Assembly: GCA_000149265.1 (NCBI GenBank) | Contig: CH001980.1 | Span: 8,942 to 72,941 of the forward strand | Source: Ciona savignyi | Lineage: Eukaryota > Chordata > Ascidiacea > Phlebobranchia > Cionidae | DNA: 64,000 bases | Direction of reading: 5' to 3' | Shown: piece by piece, positions 22,601 through 33,049 of the stretch | Layout of the letters: every line of letters begins with the position of its first letter | Position numbering within the stretch: position 1 is the stretch's first letter | Notes under the pieces: generated by a model | The model's input: the letters and a program-made list of their open reading frames with translations, nothing else | What the model was told of the DNA's origin: nothing | The model's database searches: none | Position numbers and translations under genes: made by a program

Positions 22601-23048
22601 TGCTTGTCACAATCATGATTTGAAAACAAAATGTTATTTTTTAGGGTATTTCCCTAGGTAATTTTTTTATTTCTTCCAAGTGTAAAATCAGTTACTAATG
22701 CACTTACATTTTACCAAATCTGATTCAAATTGGAGCTGCCGTTTAAGCGCTATGCCCCAAAAAGCTAGTTTTTTAGAAAAAAATACCGTTTTGGTTTTTA
22801 ACGTTCCAGGGGAATTCCCCTGGTTTTATCTCCCAAAATTTTAGTTTCTGTTCATCTAGACCATGTTGTCTAACAAATGGCTAAGTCTCATTGCGATTCC
22901 ATTTTTCCTTCTGGTAGATGTCGGGGCGACATGCCATGCCCGTCAAGCGTTTGACGAAAAAAAAGAAAAAAAAAATAATAAAAAAAAAAAGAAAAAAAAA
23001 AACGGACAAAAACAATATGTGTCCCAATTTTTCAAATGGGACCCATAA
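19695..23048 (-). mobile_element. Helitron-like element 2, split by a nested copy
   Basis: The left end CTAGAGAGTGTCAACC and right end GGGACCCATAA are the same termini as in the other copies. The flanking satellite (CACAACATTAAAAA before, TAACACACTA after) joins without duplication between A and T. Its internal tandem units are broken at 20769/22555 by an oppositely oriented copy. Removing that copy leaves about 1.57 kb. Confidence 0.6.
20770..22554 (+). mobile_element. Helitron-like element 3, nested in element 2
   Basis: It begins TTATGGGTCCCATTTGG and ends TTGACACTCTCTAG. The outer element reads AAAGTTTAA before it and TTGCGATTT after it. The unbroken unit at 18010/19132 reads through as AAAGTTTAATTGCG, so insertion was exactly between A and T with no target duplication. 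The 3' stem and CTAG terminus (a CTRR match) followed by host T are Helitron hallmarks. The 5' TC expected of canonical Helitrons is absent. Units of ~336 bp fill the interior. Confidence 0.65.
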
Positions 23049-24010
23049 TAACACACTATAGTTAGTACTTTCCACGGGCGGTAATAGAATCAAAAAAGAT
23101 TAAAGAGTAATTTAAATGTGTGCAACCGATAAACACTAGCCAATATGATTTTAATTTAGATGAACATAAGAGAGAAGTGTGAGGCATACATTAATACACA
23201 AACGTCGTAAAACTAACATAAAAACGAAACTTTTCGTTATATCTTCTATAAACAAAATTTTCGTTTATGGAAACAAAATTTTCGTTTCTGGAAACGAAAT
23301 TTTCATTTCTCGGCTAAAATTTTCGTTTCTAGAAACAAAAATAGTGCTTCTTAAATGAATTTAGGGTTATCCTTTTCCAAAGTTCTATGATTATATGATT
23401 AGTTAAGCTGACGCAATATCACAAGAATTTGGGGTGAAAGAGATTGCATGTGCAGTTAATAAATGTAATTGGACCTTGTAAATTAAGATAATGATCCAAA
23501 TGTTATTGTTCTATTCGTTTGAATAACAAAATAAAAATATTAACTACAATATTAATAATAACACACTGATTAGTACTTTTTACAGGCGGTAATAGAAACA
23601 AATGTAATTTAAGAGTGATTTAAATGTGTGCAACCGATAAACATTAAAACAACTCGACATAAATATTGATTTTAGTTTAGATTAACAGTAAAAAAAGTGT
23701 CAGGTATATATTAATAAACAAAATGTCGTAAAACTAACATAAAAACGAAACTTTTCGTTATCGCTTCTAGAAACAAAATTATCTTTTCTGGAAACGAAAT
23801 TTTCGTTATTCGGATACAATTTTTGTTTCTAGAAACAAAAATTGTGTTTCTTAAATAAATTTTAGGTTATCGTTTTCCCAAATTCAATGATTGTATAATT
23901 CGTTAAATTGACGCAATACCACAACAATTTCTATTTGAATAAGGTGAATGCAAGGATAGGAAAACTTGTTAACTTGGCCTTTTAAAAAACTGTATTATTG
24001 AAACCGAAAA

Positions 24011-24703
24011 ATGGAATCTCTACTGATGGAGAAGCTTTCAAAGATGAAGGAAACAATGCTTGCGTTCAAGGGTAAGCAAGAAGGACTTGAGGCCAGGTTT
24101 GAAAAAGAACCAGATACTGCTCCACCCCTAAACATTGCAGGTTCATCGGATCAAAGAAAAGAGATCTTAGAGATGAGATCCTCTCTCAACGCATTGGAGG
24201 CCTCCTTTAAAGAACTGAAGGCCCTGATTGAACGCACCGATGAACGGTTAGATGGATTGGAGCAGTATGGAAGAAGAAACTGCCTCGTCCTTCATGGCTG
24301 CCAAGGAATACCGAATAACAGGGACCAGTTTTTGAAATACATTTTAAATATTTTTAACAAAATGAATTTACCGTATCCAATTGTTCCCACAGAAATAGAT
24401 ATCGCGCATGTGCTGCCGACAAAAGAAAACCGGACCCCAATTATTGTGAAGTTCGTCCGAAGAATGGTTCGGAATGACATCTTTAATTCCAAGAGGTGCC
24501 TGAAGGGAACGAAGATGGCAATAACCGAATCATTGACAGCAAGACGGCTCCGGATCGTGGAGAAAGCCAAGGAGGTGTTTGGTTTTCGAAGCGTGTGGAC
24601 CAACAACGGGGCTGTCTACATCATGCATAACAACAAGAGACAAGTGCTCCATAGACTATCTGATATTACTAATATCCTAGCTTCTACACCCGGTTCCACT
24701 TAG
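24011..24703 (+). CDS. LINE ORF1, coiled coil plus RRM-like RNA-binding protein
   Basis: The product is 230 residues. Roughly residues 1-95 are charged and heptad-like (KLSKMKETMLAFKGKQEGLE, then an LNALEASFKELKALIE stretch), fitting a trimerising coiled coil. From about residue 90 the stretch RRNCLVLHG...IDIAHVLP...PIIVKFVRR resembles the RRM/transposase_22-type ORF1 domain that binds LINE RNA. The ATG lies 63-66 nt from the element's 5' end. ORF2 starts 62 nt after its stop. Confidence 0.85.
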   Translation: MESLLMEKLSKMKETMLAFKGKQEGLEARFEKEPDTAPPLNIAGSSDQRKEILEMRSSLNALEASFKELKALIERTDERLDGLEQYGRRNCLVLHGCQGIPNNRDQFLKYILNIFNKMNLPYPIVPTEIDIAHVLPTKENRTPIIVKFVRRMVRNDIFNSKRCLKGTKMAITESLTARRLRIVEKAKEVFGFRSVWTNNGAVYIMHNNKRQVLHRLSDITNILASTPGST

Positions 24704-24765
24704 TCAATACTATTATTTATTGGTATAATTTAGTATATTTAAATTGGCCAGTTTAAACATCCTGT

Positions 24766-27642
24766 ATGCCACCTTCCAAAAGAAAAACATGTCTGATATG
24801 CAGCAAGCTAATCCGTATTAATCAAAATTTTGTTTTTTGTGACAGTTGCCACTCAAACTCACACTTGAATTGTCTAAAGAATACCCATCTAAGCCTTAAT
24901 GCAAATAATATTAAAAAGAATATTCATATTTCACATTGCAACTGGCTGTGCAATGCCTGCTCTTCTGAGTCACACCTGCCTTTTCATGAGATTTCCAACT
25001 CTGAACTTTCGCTTCTTCTTTCCCCTTCTACTACTGCCCAAATCAATCTTGATCCAAGTAAATTAAATTCTTTTTTTAATTACCTAGATGACGATGTGTT
25101 AGATAAAGAAGGTAATGAGGAAACTACCATTGGGTGCCCGGAGCTATATATAACATCAAATCAATGTAAACCCCATATGTTTGAAAGTGAACAAAATTTT
25201 TCCACCCTGAGTTTGAATATTAGATCTTTGGCAAACCCTCATAACTTTAGTAAACTGGAAGCTTTAGTATTATCTCTTAAATTCAAACCTGAAGTTATTG
25301 CAATAACTGAAACATGGATAGTTGGAAACCAAACAGGGCAATATTCAAATTTACCTGGTTATGTTTTCGTTAGCAACAGCCGGACTGAACACAGGGGTGG
25401 TGGAGTTGGAATGTACATCAGATCTGAACTAGATTTTCATGTTAAAGAATGCCTATCAGTTATGGAGGAGAGGGTTTTTGAGTCCCTTTTTGTAACTTTT
25501 CCTAATTTATTACCCCAGCCTACATCAAATTCCAAATCATCCTTAATTTGTGGTGTTATTTATCGGCCACCTAGATCGGACTCTGAATCAAATTCCTTCT
25601 TCCTAGAAAATTTATTAAAGTTGCTTGAAAAAATTGAAACAAGACACTCACAATGCATCATATTTGGTGATTTTAATTATGACCTTTTAATTGGAAATAA
25701 CAACCATATCAACAATTTTAAAGATGTAATGCATGAAAATTGTTACCAGTCCATTATAAATAAACCAACCCGGATTATGGACTCAGGTGCAACTGCAATT
25801 GACCATATTTGGACAACTATTGACAGTTCATTCATAACAGCTGGCATATTAACAGACAGTATATCGGATCATCTACCTGTCATAATGGCCTTAAACACTA
25901 AAACAGATAATAAATCCAGTATAATACAATCAAAATCAAGAATATTTAGTCAAAGTAATATGTCCCACTTTAATACTGCCATCCAAACTATGGAATTGGA
26001 TTCAATTTATTATGAATCAGATCCAAATATTGCTTATTCGAAATTAATGACTTTGTATAATACTAAATTTGACAGTAGTTTTCCCTTGGTTAAAATTACC
26101 AGTGATAAATCCAACACTTGGTTTAGTGAAGACATCCAGAAACTGAACAAAATTAAACAGAAACTTCACAAAAAATTCATTCAAAAACAAACCGAAGACT
26201 CCAAATTAAAATATCATTCTGCAAGAAATATTTACATTCGAAAAATTCTGGAGTCAAAAAAAGCTCATTACAGAAAACTTTTTGATTTTAATAAAAAAAA
26301 TATGAAAGCCACTTGGAGATCCATAAACAATTTACTTGGTAGACTTAAATCCAAGAACCCAAGGCCATTTTTTGTAGATGGTGTTCGCACAAGTGATCCA
26401 AAGTGCATTGCCAACCACTTTAATAGTTACTTTTCAAATGTTGCATCTGGTTTGGTAAAACAAATCTCAAAATCCACTTGTCATCACACCGACTATCTGG
26501 GAACTCAGTCACCCTCCTCCATGTTTTTATTCCCCACCAGTCCATCTGAAATTAAAACTATTATCAAAGATTTAAAATCCAAATCAAGCAGCGGTATGGA
26601 CCAAATCCCAACAAAGCTAATTAAATCAACCCCTGAAAACATTTTGCTAGCTCTATCCCATATCTTCAACCTTTCTATACAATCTGGAGAATATATCAAT
26701 GCCTTTAAAATTGCTAAGGTTATTCCAATTTTTAAAAAAGGCAAGCCTACTTTAATAAATAACTACAGGCCAATAAGTATATTACCTTCATTTTCAAAGG
26801 TACTCGAAAAAATAATCTACAATAGGACTAGTGCTTTTCTAACACGAAATTGTTTTTTTAACAATCAACAATTTGGATTTAGAAAAGGGCATTCAACCAG
26901 CGATGCTTGTAATGTGTTGGTTAACATTGTAAATGAACAATTAGAAAAAAAGAAATCAGTTATTGGTGTTTTTCTTGACCTTTCCAAAGCCTTCGATACA
27001 ATTGACCATGGAATCTTACTTAGTAAAATGTCCCATATCGGTATCCGAGGTGTTGCACTTGATTGGTTCGGCAGTTACCTGTCCGATCGCAAACAGATAG
27101 TAGACTTTAATGGAGTTTTATCATCTCACATGAACCCTGTAAAACTTGGTGTGCCTCAAGGATCAATCCTTGGGCCATTATTATTTCTTATATATATAAA
27201 TGACCTTCCAAATTGCCTTAAGCACAGCCAAACCATAATGTTTGCTGATGACACCAGTATTTTTACACCTGGTGTTAATCAATCTGTAATTTATAAAAAT
27301 GTTAATGATGACTTAGGTAGAGTATCTTCCTGGCTCTGTACAAACAAATTAATTTTGAACATTGATAAAACGAAGTATATGTACTTTTCCAACTCTACCA
27401 AACCAGTGCCACAACCTCCCCCCATAGTGATAAACAATTATCCAATTGAAAAAGTTCATTCTTTTAAATTCCTGGGATTGACTATTAATGAACACTTGTC
27501 TTGGAAACCCCACATGCTAACACTGATTAAAAAATTAAACACCAATATGCTCATGATACGTAAAATTAAACACTTAATTGACCGCCCATCACTGATTACA
27601 TTATATCACTCACTGATGCATTTCCACCTGGTGTTATGGTAA
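24766..27642 (+). CDS. LINE ORF2, PHD-like finger, AP endonuclease and reverse transcriptase; C-terminus shifted
   Basis: The frame encodes 958 residues. Residues 8-65 form a Cys/His PHD-like finger (CLICSKL, FCDSCHSNSHLNC, WLCNAC). About 145-385 is an APE-type endonuclease with LNIRS, ITETW, YRPPR, FGDFNYDL and SDHLPV. About 560-870 is the reverse transcriptase with YRPISILPSFSKVLEK, QFGFRKGHST, DLSKAFDTIDHG, GVPQGSILGPLLF and the catalytic FADD. The protein nicks target DNA and copies its own RNA at the nick. The frame ends early at 27642; the conserved continuation (NKLQRICNKYIR and onward) is in the next frame up to 28042, so a one-base shift separates them. Confidence 0.93.
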   Translation: MPPSKRKTCLICSKLIRINQNFVFCDSCHSNSHLNCLKNTHLSLNANNIKKNIHISHCNWLCNACSSESHLPFHEISNSELSLLLSPSTTAQINLDPSKLNSFFNYLDDDVLDKEGNEETTIGCPELYITSNQCKPHMFESEQNFSTLSLNIRSLANPHNFSKLEALVLSLKFKPEVIAITETWIVGNQTGQYSNLPGYVFVSNSRTEHRGGGVGMYIRSELDFHVKECLSVMEERVFESLFVTFPNLLPQPTSNSKSSLICGVIYRPPRSDSESNSFFLENLLKLLEKIETRHSQCIIFGDFNYDLLIGNNNHINNFKDVMHENCYQSIINKPTRIMDSGATAIDHIWTTIDSSFITAGILTDSISDHLPVIMALNTKTDNKSSIIQSKSRIFSQSNMSHFNTAIQTMELDSIYYESDPNIAYSKLMTLYNTKFDSSFPLVKITSDKSNTWFSEDIQKLNKIKQKLHKKFIQKQTEDSKLKYHSARNIYIRKILESKKAHYRKLFDFNKKNMKATWRSINNLLGRLKSKNPRPFFVDGVRTSDPKCIANHFNSYFSNVASGLVKQISKSTCHHTDYLGTQSPSSMFLFPTSPSEIKTIIKDLKSKSSSGMDQIPTKLIKSTPENILLALSHIFNLSIQSGEYINAFKIAKVIPIFKKGKPTLINNYRPISILPSFSKVLEKIIYNRTSAFLTRNCFFNNQQFGFRKGHSTSDACNVLVNIVNEQLEKKKSVIGVFLDLSKAFDTIDHGILLSKMSHIGIRGVALDWFGSYLSDRKQIVDFNGVLSSHMNPVKLGVPQGSILGPLLFLIYINDLPNCLKHSQTIMFADDTSIFTPGVNQSVIYKNVNDDLGRVSSWLCTNKLILNIDKTKYMYFSNSTKPVPQPPPIVINNYPIEKVHSFKFLGLTINEHLSWKPHMLTLIKKLNTNMLMIRKIKHLIDRPSLITLYHSLMHFHLVLW

Positions 27643-28042
27643 CAATTAATTACTAAATAAACTTCAACGTATATGTAATAAATATATACGAATGATATTT
27701 AACCTTGGAAAACAGGAAAACACAGTAAGAATTATGCAACAACATAGTTTTTTAACTATACTTGACATGCACAAGCTTGAAATATTATCTATTATGCACA
27801 AATGTAAACGCCACAATGTACCCCCTTCTATTTTACAGTGTATTAAGTTAAAACCAATGACATCAGGCATGTCGACCAGACAAAAATCCCGATTTATAAT
27901 TCCATACTGCAGTAAAACCACCACCCAGCAATCCATAAAATATATTGGCCCCAAACTCTGGCATCAACTTCCCACTAGTATCCGTGATATTAAGTCATTT
28001 AACAAATTTATTAAAGTAGTAAAACAACACCCTCTTGGATGA
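27643..28042 (+). pseudogene. Out-of-frame C-terminal part of LINE ORF2
   Basis: From about 27657 the other frame reads KLQRICNKYIRMIFNLGKQ and then a typical LINE C-terminal stretch with YGPKLWHQLP-like residues (IGPKLWHQLPTSIRDIKSFN) to a stop at 28042. In related elements this follows the thumb region directly. The shift is either a mutation in this copy or a sequencing error in an AT-rich run. Confidence 0.8.
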
Positions 28043-29376
28043 TCCTCACCCTCTTCCTTAACCATTGTTAATTTATTTAATATCATATGATTTTCAAACC
28101 CTCCCTTATAATGGCCCACTTTTACAATTCCTTGTATCTCAGTAAAAATAATTCTTGGTTAACATACATAATCTTATCTATATATAAGCTTATTCTTATA
28201 ATATCCGAACCCATTCTTAAATTCCCTCTTACTATCACACCACTAGTATATTTTACCCTTTGTTCTACCACTCTTTTCTAACTCTTTCATGTTTTGATTT
28301 GTTTTATTCTTTGTTGTATCACCTCAATCTTTTAATGTAACACCTGCAATAGATGTTATTATTTTTTTTTTTTTTTAATACACCACTTTATTTTTGTCCA
28401 CATGATTACTCACCAATTCGTTCCACCATATTACACCGCAGGCTGTAACTGTTACATGGTAAGCCGATGGCAATAATATTTTGAAGTGGATTTTTTGTTG
28501 ATGTTTAAATTTAGCCGGCCCTAACAGTTACCTTGTATTTAGAATGCTCCACATCCAACCACCACTAATGTAGCGCACTAGCTCACCTGCACCCGCATGC
28601 ATCACTTACAAGTAAAACCCTTTTTCTTTCTCTTTCTATTACTATTGTTTTATTTAAGAACCCTACTGTCCAGATTTTCTATTTTTCAGAAGCATTGGGA
28701 GATCTAGTGACGGCAGGAGGCTCTTCTGTTGTTGTGGCGTCACTATAAATCATCATCTCAAGAATTTATTTTTCTGGAACTTGCTGCATAGTTTATTCAT
28801 TTTTCGTTTTTATTTAATATTAGTTTTGTCAGTTAGGCAGTCTTTGCCTACTTATTGTTTGTAATATGCATAATTGTTATGCATACTTAAAGTGCAATAT
28901 TGTTTTGCACAAAATATGTTTTTCTAAATAATTTTAATTATTTATTTATGTATTTCATTTTTAATTAATATACTTTTAAATGCCTTGGTAAGTGTTGCAC
29001 TTGAAACTTTTCAGTGGAATTTCATTTTTGGGGTTTTTCTTTTTCCACTGCGGCCCACACTTTCCGGGCCACCCCTTCTCCTAAAGCCGACTCCCCCATT
29101 GCACGGGTCGCTTTACCGCACACTTTTCTTCGAGGCTTAGTGCAATTTTTATTTTATAAACAATTATTTAATTATTTTTAATATTTTTTATTTTTTTAAT
29201 TGGGTTTAGAGGCCACGTCAAATAATACACAATTGTAATAGTATATTTCTTTTTTTAGACGTGTTCTAACGACTGTCGTTTTGCCGTTTTTTCCCGTTTT
29301 CCAAATTTTTACCGATAGTCCCGCTTCGTGTTTTCATCGTGGAAACAAAAAATAAACTAAACTAAACTAAACTAGA
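28043..29376 (+). other. LINE 3' UTR and (TAAAC)n tail
   Basis: A long AT-rich untranslated part. Potential hairpins include CAGTGGAA with TTCCACTG near 29013-29051 and AGTGACG with CGTCACT near 28708-28746. The last ~320 bp (from about 29060) match the truncated fragments elsewhere, so this is the recognised 3' end of the family. Confidence 0.75.
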
Positions 29377-30411
29377 TCGTGTGTGCAGTTAATAAATGTA
29401 GAAAGAGTGATTTAAATGTGTGCAACCAATAAACATTAAAACAACTCGACATAAATAATGATTTTGGTTTAGATTAACATTAGATAAAAGTGTCAGGTAT
29501 ATATTAATAAACAAAATTTCTTAAAACAAACATAAAACCGAAACTTTTCGTTATCACTTTTATAATCGAAAATTTTGTTTCTGGAAACGAAATTTTCGTT
29601 TCTTGACTAAAAAATTTCGTGTCTAGAAACAAAAATTCTATTTTTAATGAATTTAGGGTTATCATTTTACCAAATCTTATGATTTCCAAATTCTGGTTAA
29701 AAAGATTGCGTGTGCAGTTAATAAATGTAGTTGGACCGTTTATACTCAGATAGTGTAATTGTTCTATAATTATATAAATAAAAATAAAGGTATAAACCCA
29801 AAACAAAATAACACACTGGTTAGTACTTTTCTAGGGCTGTATTAAAAACAAACGGGATTAAAGAGTGATTTAAATGTGTACAACCGATAAACATTAAACC
29901 AACTAGTCATAAATAATGATTTTAATTTAGATTAACATTAGAGAGAAGTGTCAGGCATATTAAAAAACAAACGTCGTAAAACTAACATAAAAACAAAATT
30001 TTTCGTTATCGCTTCTTTAAACAAAATTTTCGTTTCTGGGAACACAATTTTCGTTTCTAGAAACGAAATTTTCGTTTCTAGGCTAAAATTTTCGTTTCTA
30101 GAAACAAAAATTGTGGTTCTTAAATGAATTTAGGGTTATCGTTTTACCAAATTATATGATTATATGATTCCTTAAGCTGACGCAATACAACATCAATTTC
30201 GAATTAAAGAGATTGCGTGTTCGGTTAATAAATGTAGTTGGTCCTTTTATACTAAGATAAAGTATTTGTTCTATATTTATATAAATAAAATAAGGGTATA
30301 AACCCACAACATTGTAAATAACACACTGGTTAGTCCTTTAACAGGCGGTATTAGAAACAAACGGGATTAAAGATTAATTTAAATGTGTGCAACCGATAAA
30401 CATTAAAACAA

Positions 30412-31961
30412 CTAGAGAGTGTCAACCACGTGTTTAACCACCACTATTTGTAAAACACATGTCGTATGCCATATATTCATGCTACAGGGTCCCCCTATCC
30501 ACATTTTGTATTTTATAGGCTGTGTATGTAGTTATTGTTTCTGCAGGCATAAACTCAGTGGGTCCCATAGTTATCAAACCAAACTTCTTCTCCATGTGTA
30601 GGTAAAAAGAACAATCGTGATAGGTTTACAAAGATTTCATCACAAATGTTTTAAATTAAAGCTTTTTTTAAGTGGTGTGTTGAAATAAAGCTAAATTCCT
30701 AAAACAGTTCGATTTAGTTTTCATGGCTTCGAGGAATTCCCCATGGGCTTGGTAAACAAGATTATGTTTTTACATATGTGGGTCATGTTAACTATCACTT
30801 CTTAAAGTTTTAATCTGATTTGACGAATCCTTGTTAGGAGATGTCAGTGCAATGCCTGTCACAATCATGAGTCAGGAACATCTTTTCGTTTTTAAGGGAG
30901 TTACCCTAAGTAAATGTTTTCTTTCTTTTAAGTTACACAGGGTGGCTAACGATCTAGCATTCCACCAAATCTGATCAAAATTTGAGCAGCCGGTTAAACG
31001 CTATGTTCCGAAAAGCTATTTTTTTAGAAAAATAACCCGTTTTGGATTTTAACGTCCTCCGGGGAGTTCCCCTAGATTTATCACCCACAATTTTGCTCCT
31101 GTGTATCTAGACCATGTTGTCTAACAAATGACAAAGCTTTATTACTATTATATTATTCCTTTTGGTAGATGTCGGGGCGTCATGCCATGCCTGTCACAAT
31201 CATGATTTGAGAACAAAATCTTTTTTTAGGGTATTTCCCTAGGTAATTTTTTTATTTCTTTAAAGTGTTAAATCAGTGCCTAATGCACTTACATTCCACC
31301 AAATCTTATTCAAATTGGAGCAGCCGTTTAAGCGCTATGCCACAAAAATCTAAATTTTTCATAAAAAATACCGTTTTGGTTTTTAACCTCCCAGGGGAAT
31401 TCCCCTTGATTTATCACCCAAAATGTTGGTTTCTGCATATCTAGACCATGTTGTCTAACACATGGCTAAGTTTCATTACGATTCCATTATTCCTTCTGGT
31501 AGATGTCGGGGCGACATGCCATGCCTGTCACAATCATGATTTGAGAACAAAATCTTATTTTTTAGGGTATTTTCCTAGGTAAATTTTTTATTTCTTCCAA
31601 GTGTTAAATCAGTGTCTAATGCACTTACGTTCCACCAAATCTTATTCAAATTGGAGCAGCCGTTTAAGCGCAATGCCACAAAAAGCTAATTTTTTCACAA
31701 AAAATACCGTTTTGGTTTTTAACCTCCCAGGGGAATTCCCCTTGATAAATCACCCAAAATTTTGGTTTTTGCATATTTAGACCATGCTGTCCAACAAATA
31801 GCTAAATTTCATAACGATTCCATTATTCCTTCTGGTAGATGTCGGGGCGCCATGCCATGCCTGTCAAACCTTTGACGAAAAAAAAAAAGAAAAAAAAAAA
31901 AAGAAAAAAAAAAAACGGACAAAAACAATATGTGTCCCAATTTTTCAATTGGGACCCATAA
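30412..31961 (-). mobile_element. Helitron-like element 4
   Basis: The copy starts CTAGAGAGTGTCAACC and ends TGGGACCCATAA on the plus strand. The interrupted satellite reads AAAACAA before and CTAGCCATAAAT after, equal to the unbroken AAAACAACTAGCCATAAAT of other units, so there is no target duplication. The inside has about three ~336-bp units with shared landmarks (GATGTCGGGGCG, ATGCCTGTCACAATCATG, GGGGAATTCCCC). No coding capacity is visible. Confidence 0.6.
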
Positions 31962-33049
31962 CTAGCCATAAATATGATTTTTATTTAGATTAACTTTAAA
32001 GAAATGTGTCAGGTTTATATTAATAAACAAAATGTCGTAAAACTGACATAAAAACGAAACTTTTCTTTATAGCTTCTAAAAACAAAATGTTCGTTTCTGG
32101 AAACACAATTTTCGTTTCTCAGCTAAAATTTTTGTTTCTGGAAACAAAATTTTTGTTTCTAGAAACAAAAATTGTGTTTCTTAGGTGAATTTTGGGTTAT
32201 CACTTTCCCAAGTTTTATGATTATATGAGTAATTTAGCTGACGCAATACCACAACAATTTTGGTTGAAAGATATTGTGTGTGCAGTTAATAAATGTAGTT
32301 GAACCTTTTAAACTAAGATAATGTATTTGAACCATTTATTTAAAAAATATTAAATAGCGTTTTATTTATATGAATTTTGTTAGGACGGGCATAGATCCAA
32401 TTACGCATTAAGCAGCGGTGATCTGATTGATTATTTCGAAGAACTAATTCTTGTAAACAACAATAAATCAGGGATCTTTTAAATGTGGAAATTTTAGTTG
32501 CGCGACATGCGTGTGGTGTAACACCGAAGTTTAGAAACAAGATTTACTTTTTGGCTTGAATTGTTAGAGACCTCACGATTTATATTAAAGAAATAATAGT
32601 TTATTCTCCGTTATTATTATCGTGAGCTGACCGCGTTCGCACGAGTCATCAAAAAGATAAGCGCGTCTTCTACTGGTGCACCAGGGCCAAAAATCCTTAC
32701 ATAAACGATTAGGCCATGATTGCTTAATTAATGTACTTGAAGAACAAGGTTAGCTTTTCCAACTCTCACATACCACAACAATTTCGAGTCAAAGATATTG
32801 CGCGTGCAGTTAATAAATGTGGTTGGGCCTTTTTATACTAAGATAATGTATTTTTTTTCTATTTATTTAAATAAATACTAAATGTATTAACCTACAATAT
32901 TGTAAATAACACACTGATTAGAACTTTTCACGGGCGGTAATAGAAACAAATGTGATTAAAAAGTGATATAAATGTGTGCAACCAATAAACATTAAAACAA
33001 CTGGTCATAAAAATGATTTTAGCTTAGATTGACATTAAATTTGTTCTTA

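Larger units (their letters stand above)
23945..29376 (+). mobile_element. Nearly full-length non-LTR retrotransposon (LINE, L2/CR1-like group)
   Basis: A 5.4-kb insert in the satellite holds two ORFs and a 1.3-kb 3' UTR and ends in ATAAACTAAACTAAACTAAA. The satellite resumes directly after it. Endonuclease and reverse transcriptase motifs are intact, and only the ORF2 C-terminus is shifted out of frame, so the copy is young. Three 5'-truncated relatives of its 3' end lie elsewhere in the window (1425, 3718, 4801). The exact 5' limit is 23928-23945, depending on whether a spliced-leader-like stretch belongs to the element or to the satellite. Confidence 0.9.
14290..33048. repeat. ~490-bp satellite array, interrupted by mobile elements
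   Basis: A unit recurs with CGAAACTTTTCG landmarks at about 14811, 15299, 15730, 16214, 16705, 23225, 23745, 29540 and 32055 (a variant near 29990), with spacing of 430-520 bp once inserts are removed. Each unit contains several TTTTCGTTTC and GAAACAAAA stretches, often as the palindrome TTTCTAGAAA or TTTCTGGAAA, then CTGACGCAATACCACAAC, GTGTGCAGTTAATAAATG, ATAACACACTGGTTAGTAC and TGTGCAACCGATAAACATTA. Non-satellite DNA interrupts the array at 16942-19627, 19695-23048, about 23945-29376, 30412-31961 and about 32340-32766 (unidentified). No gene is supported in the satellite itself. Polarity is constant throughout. Confidence 0.85.
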
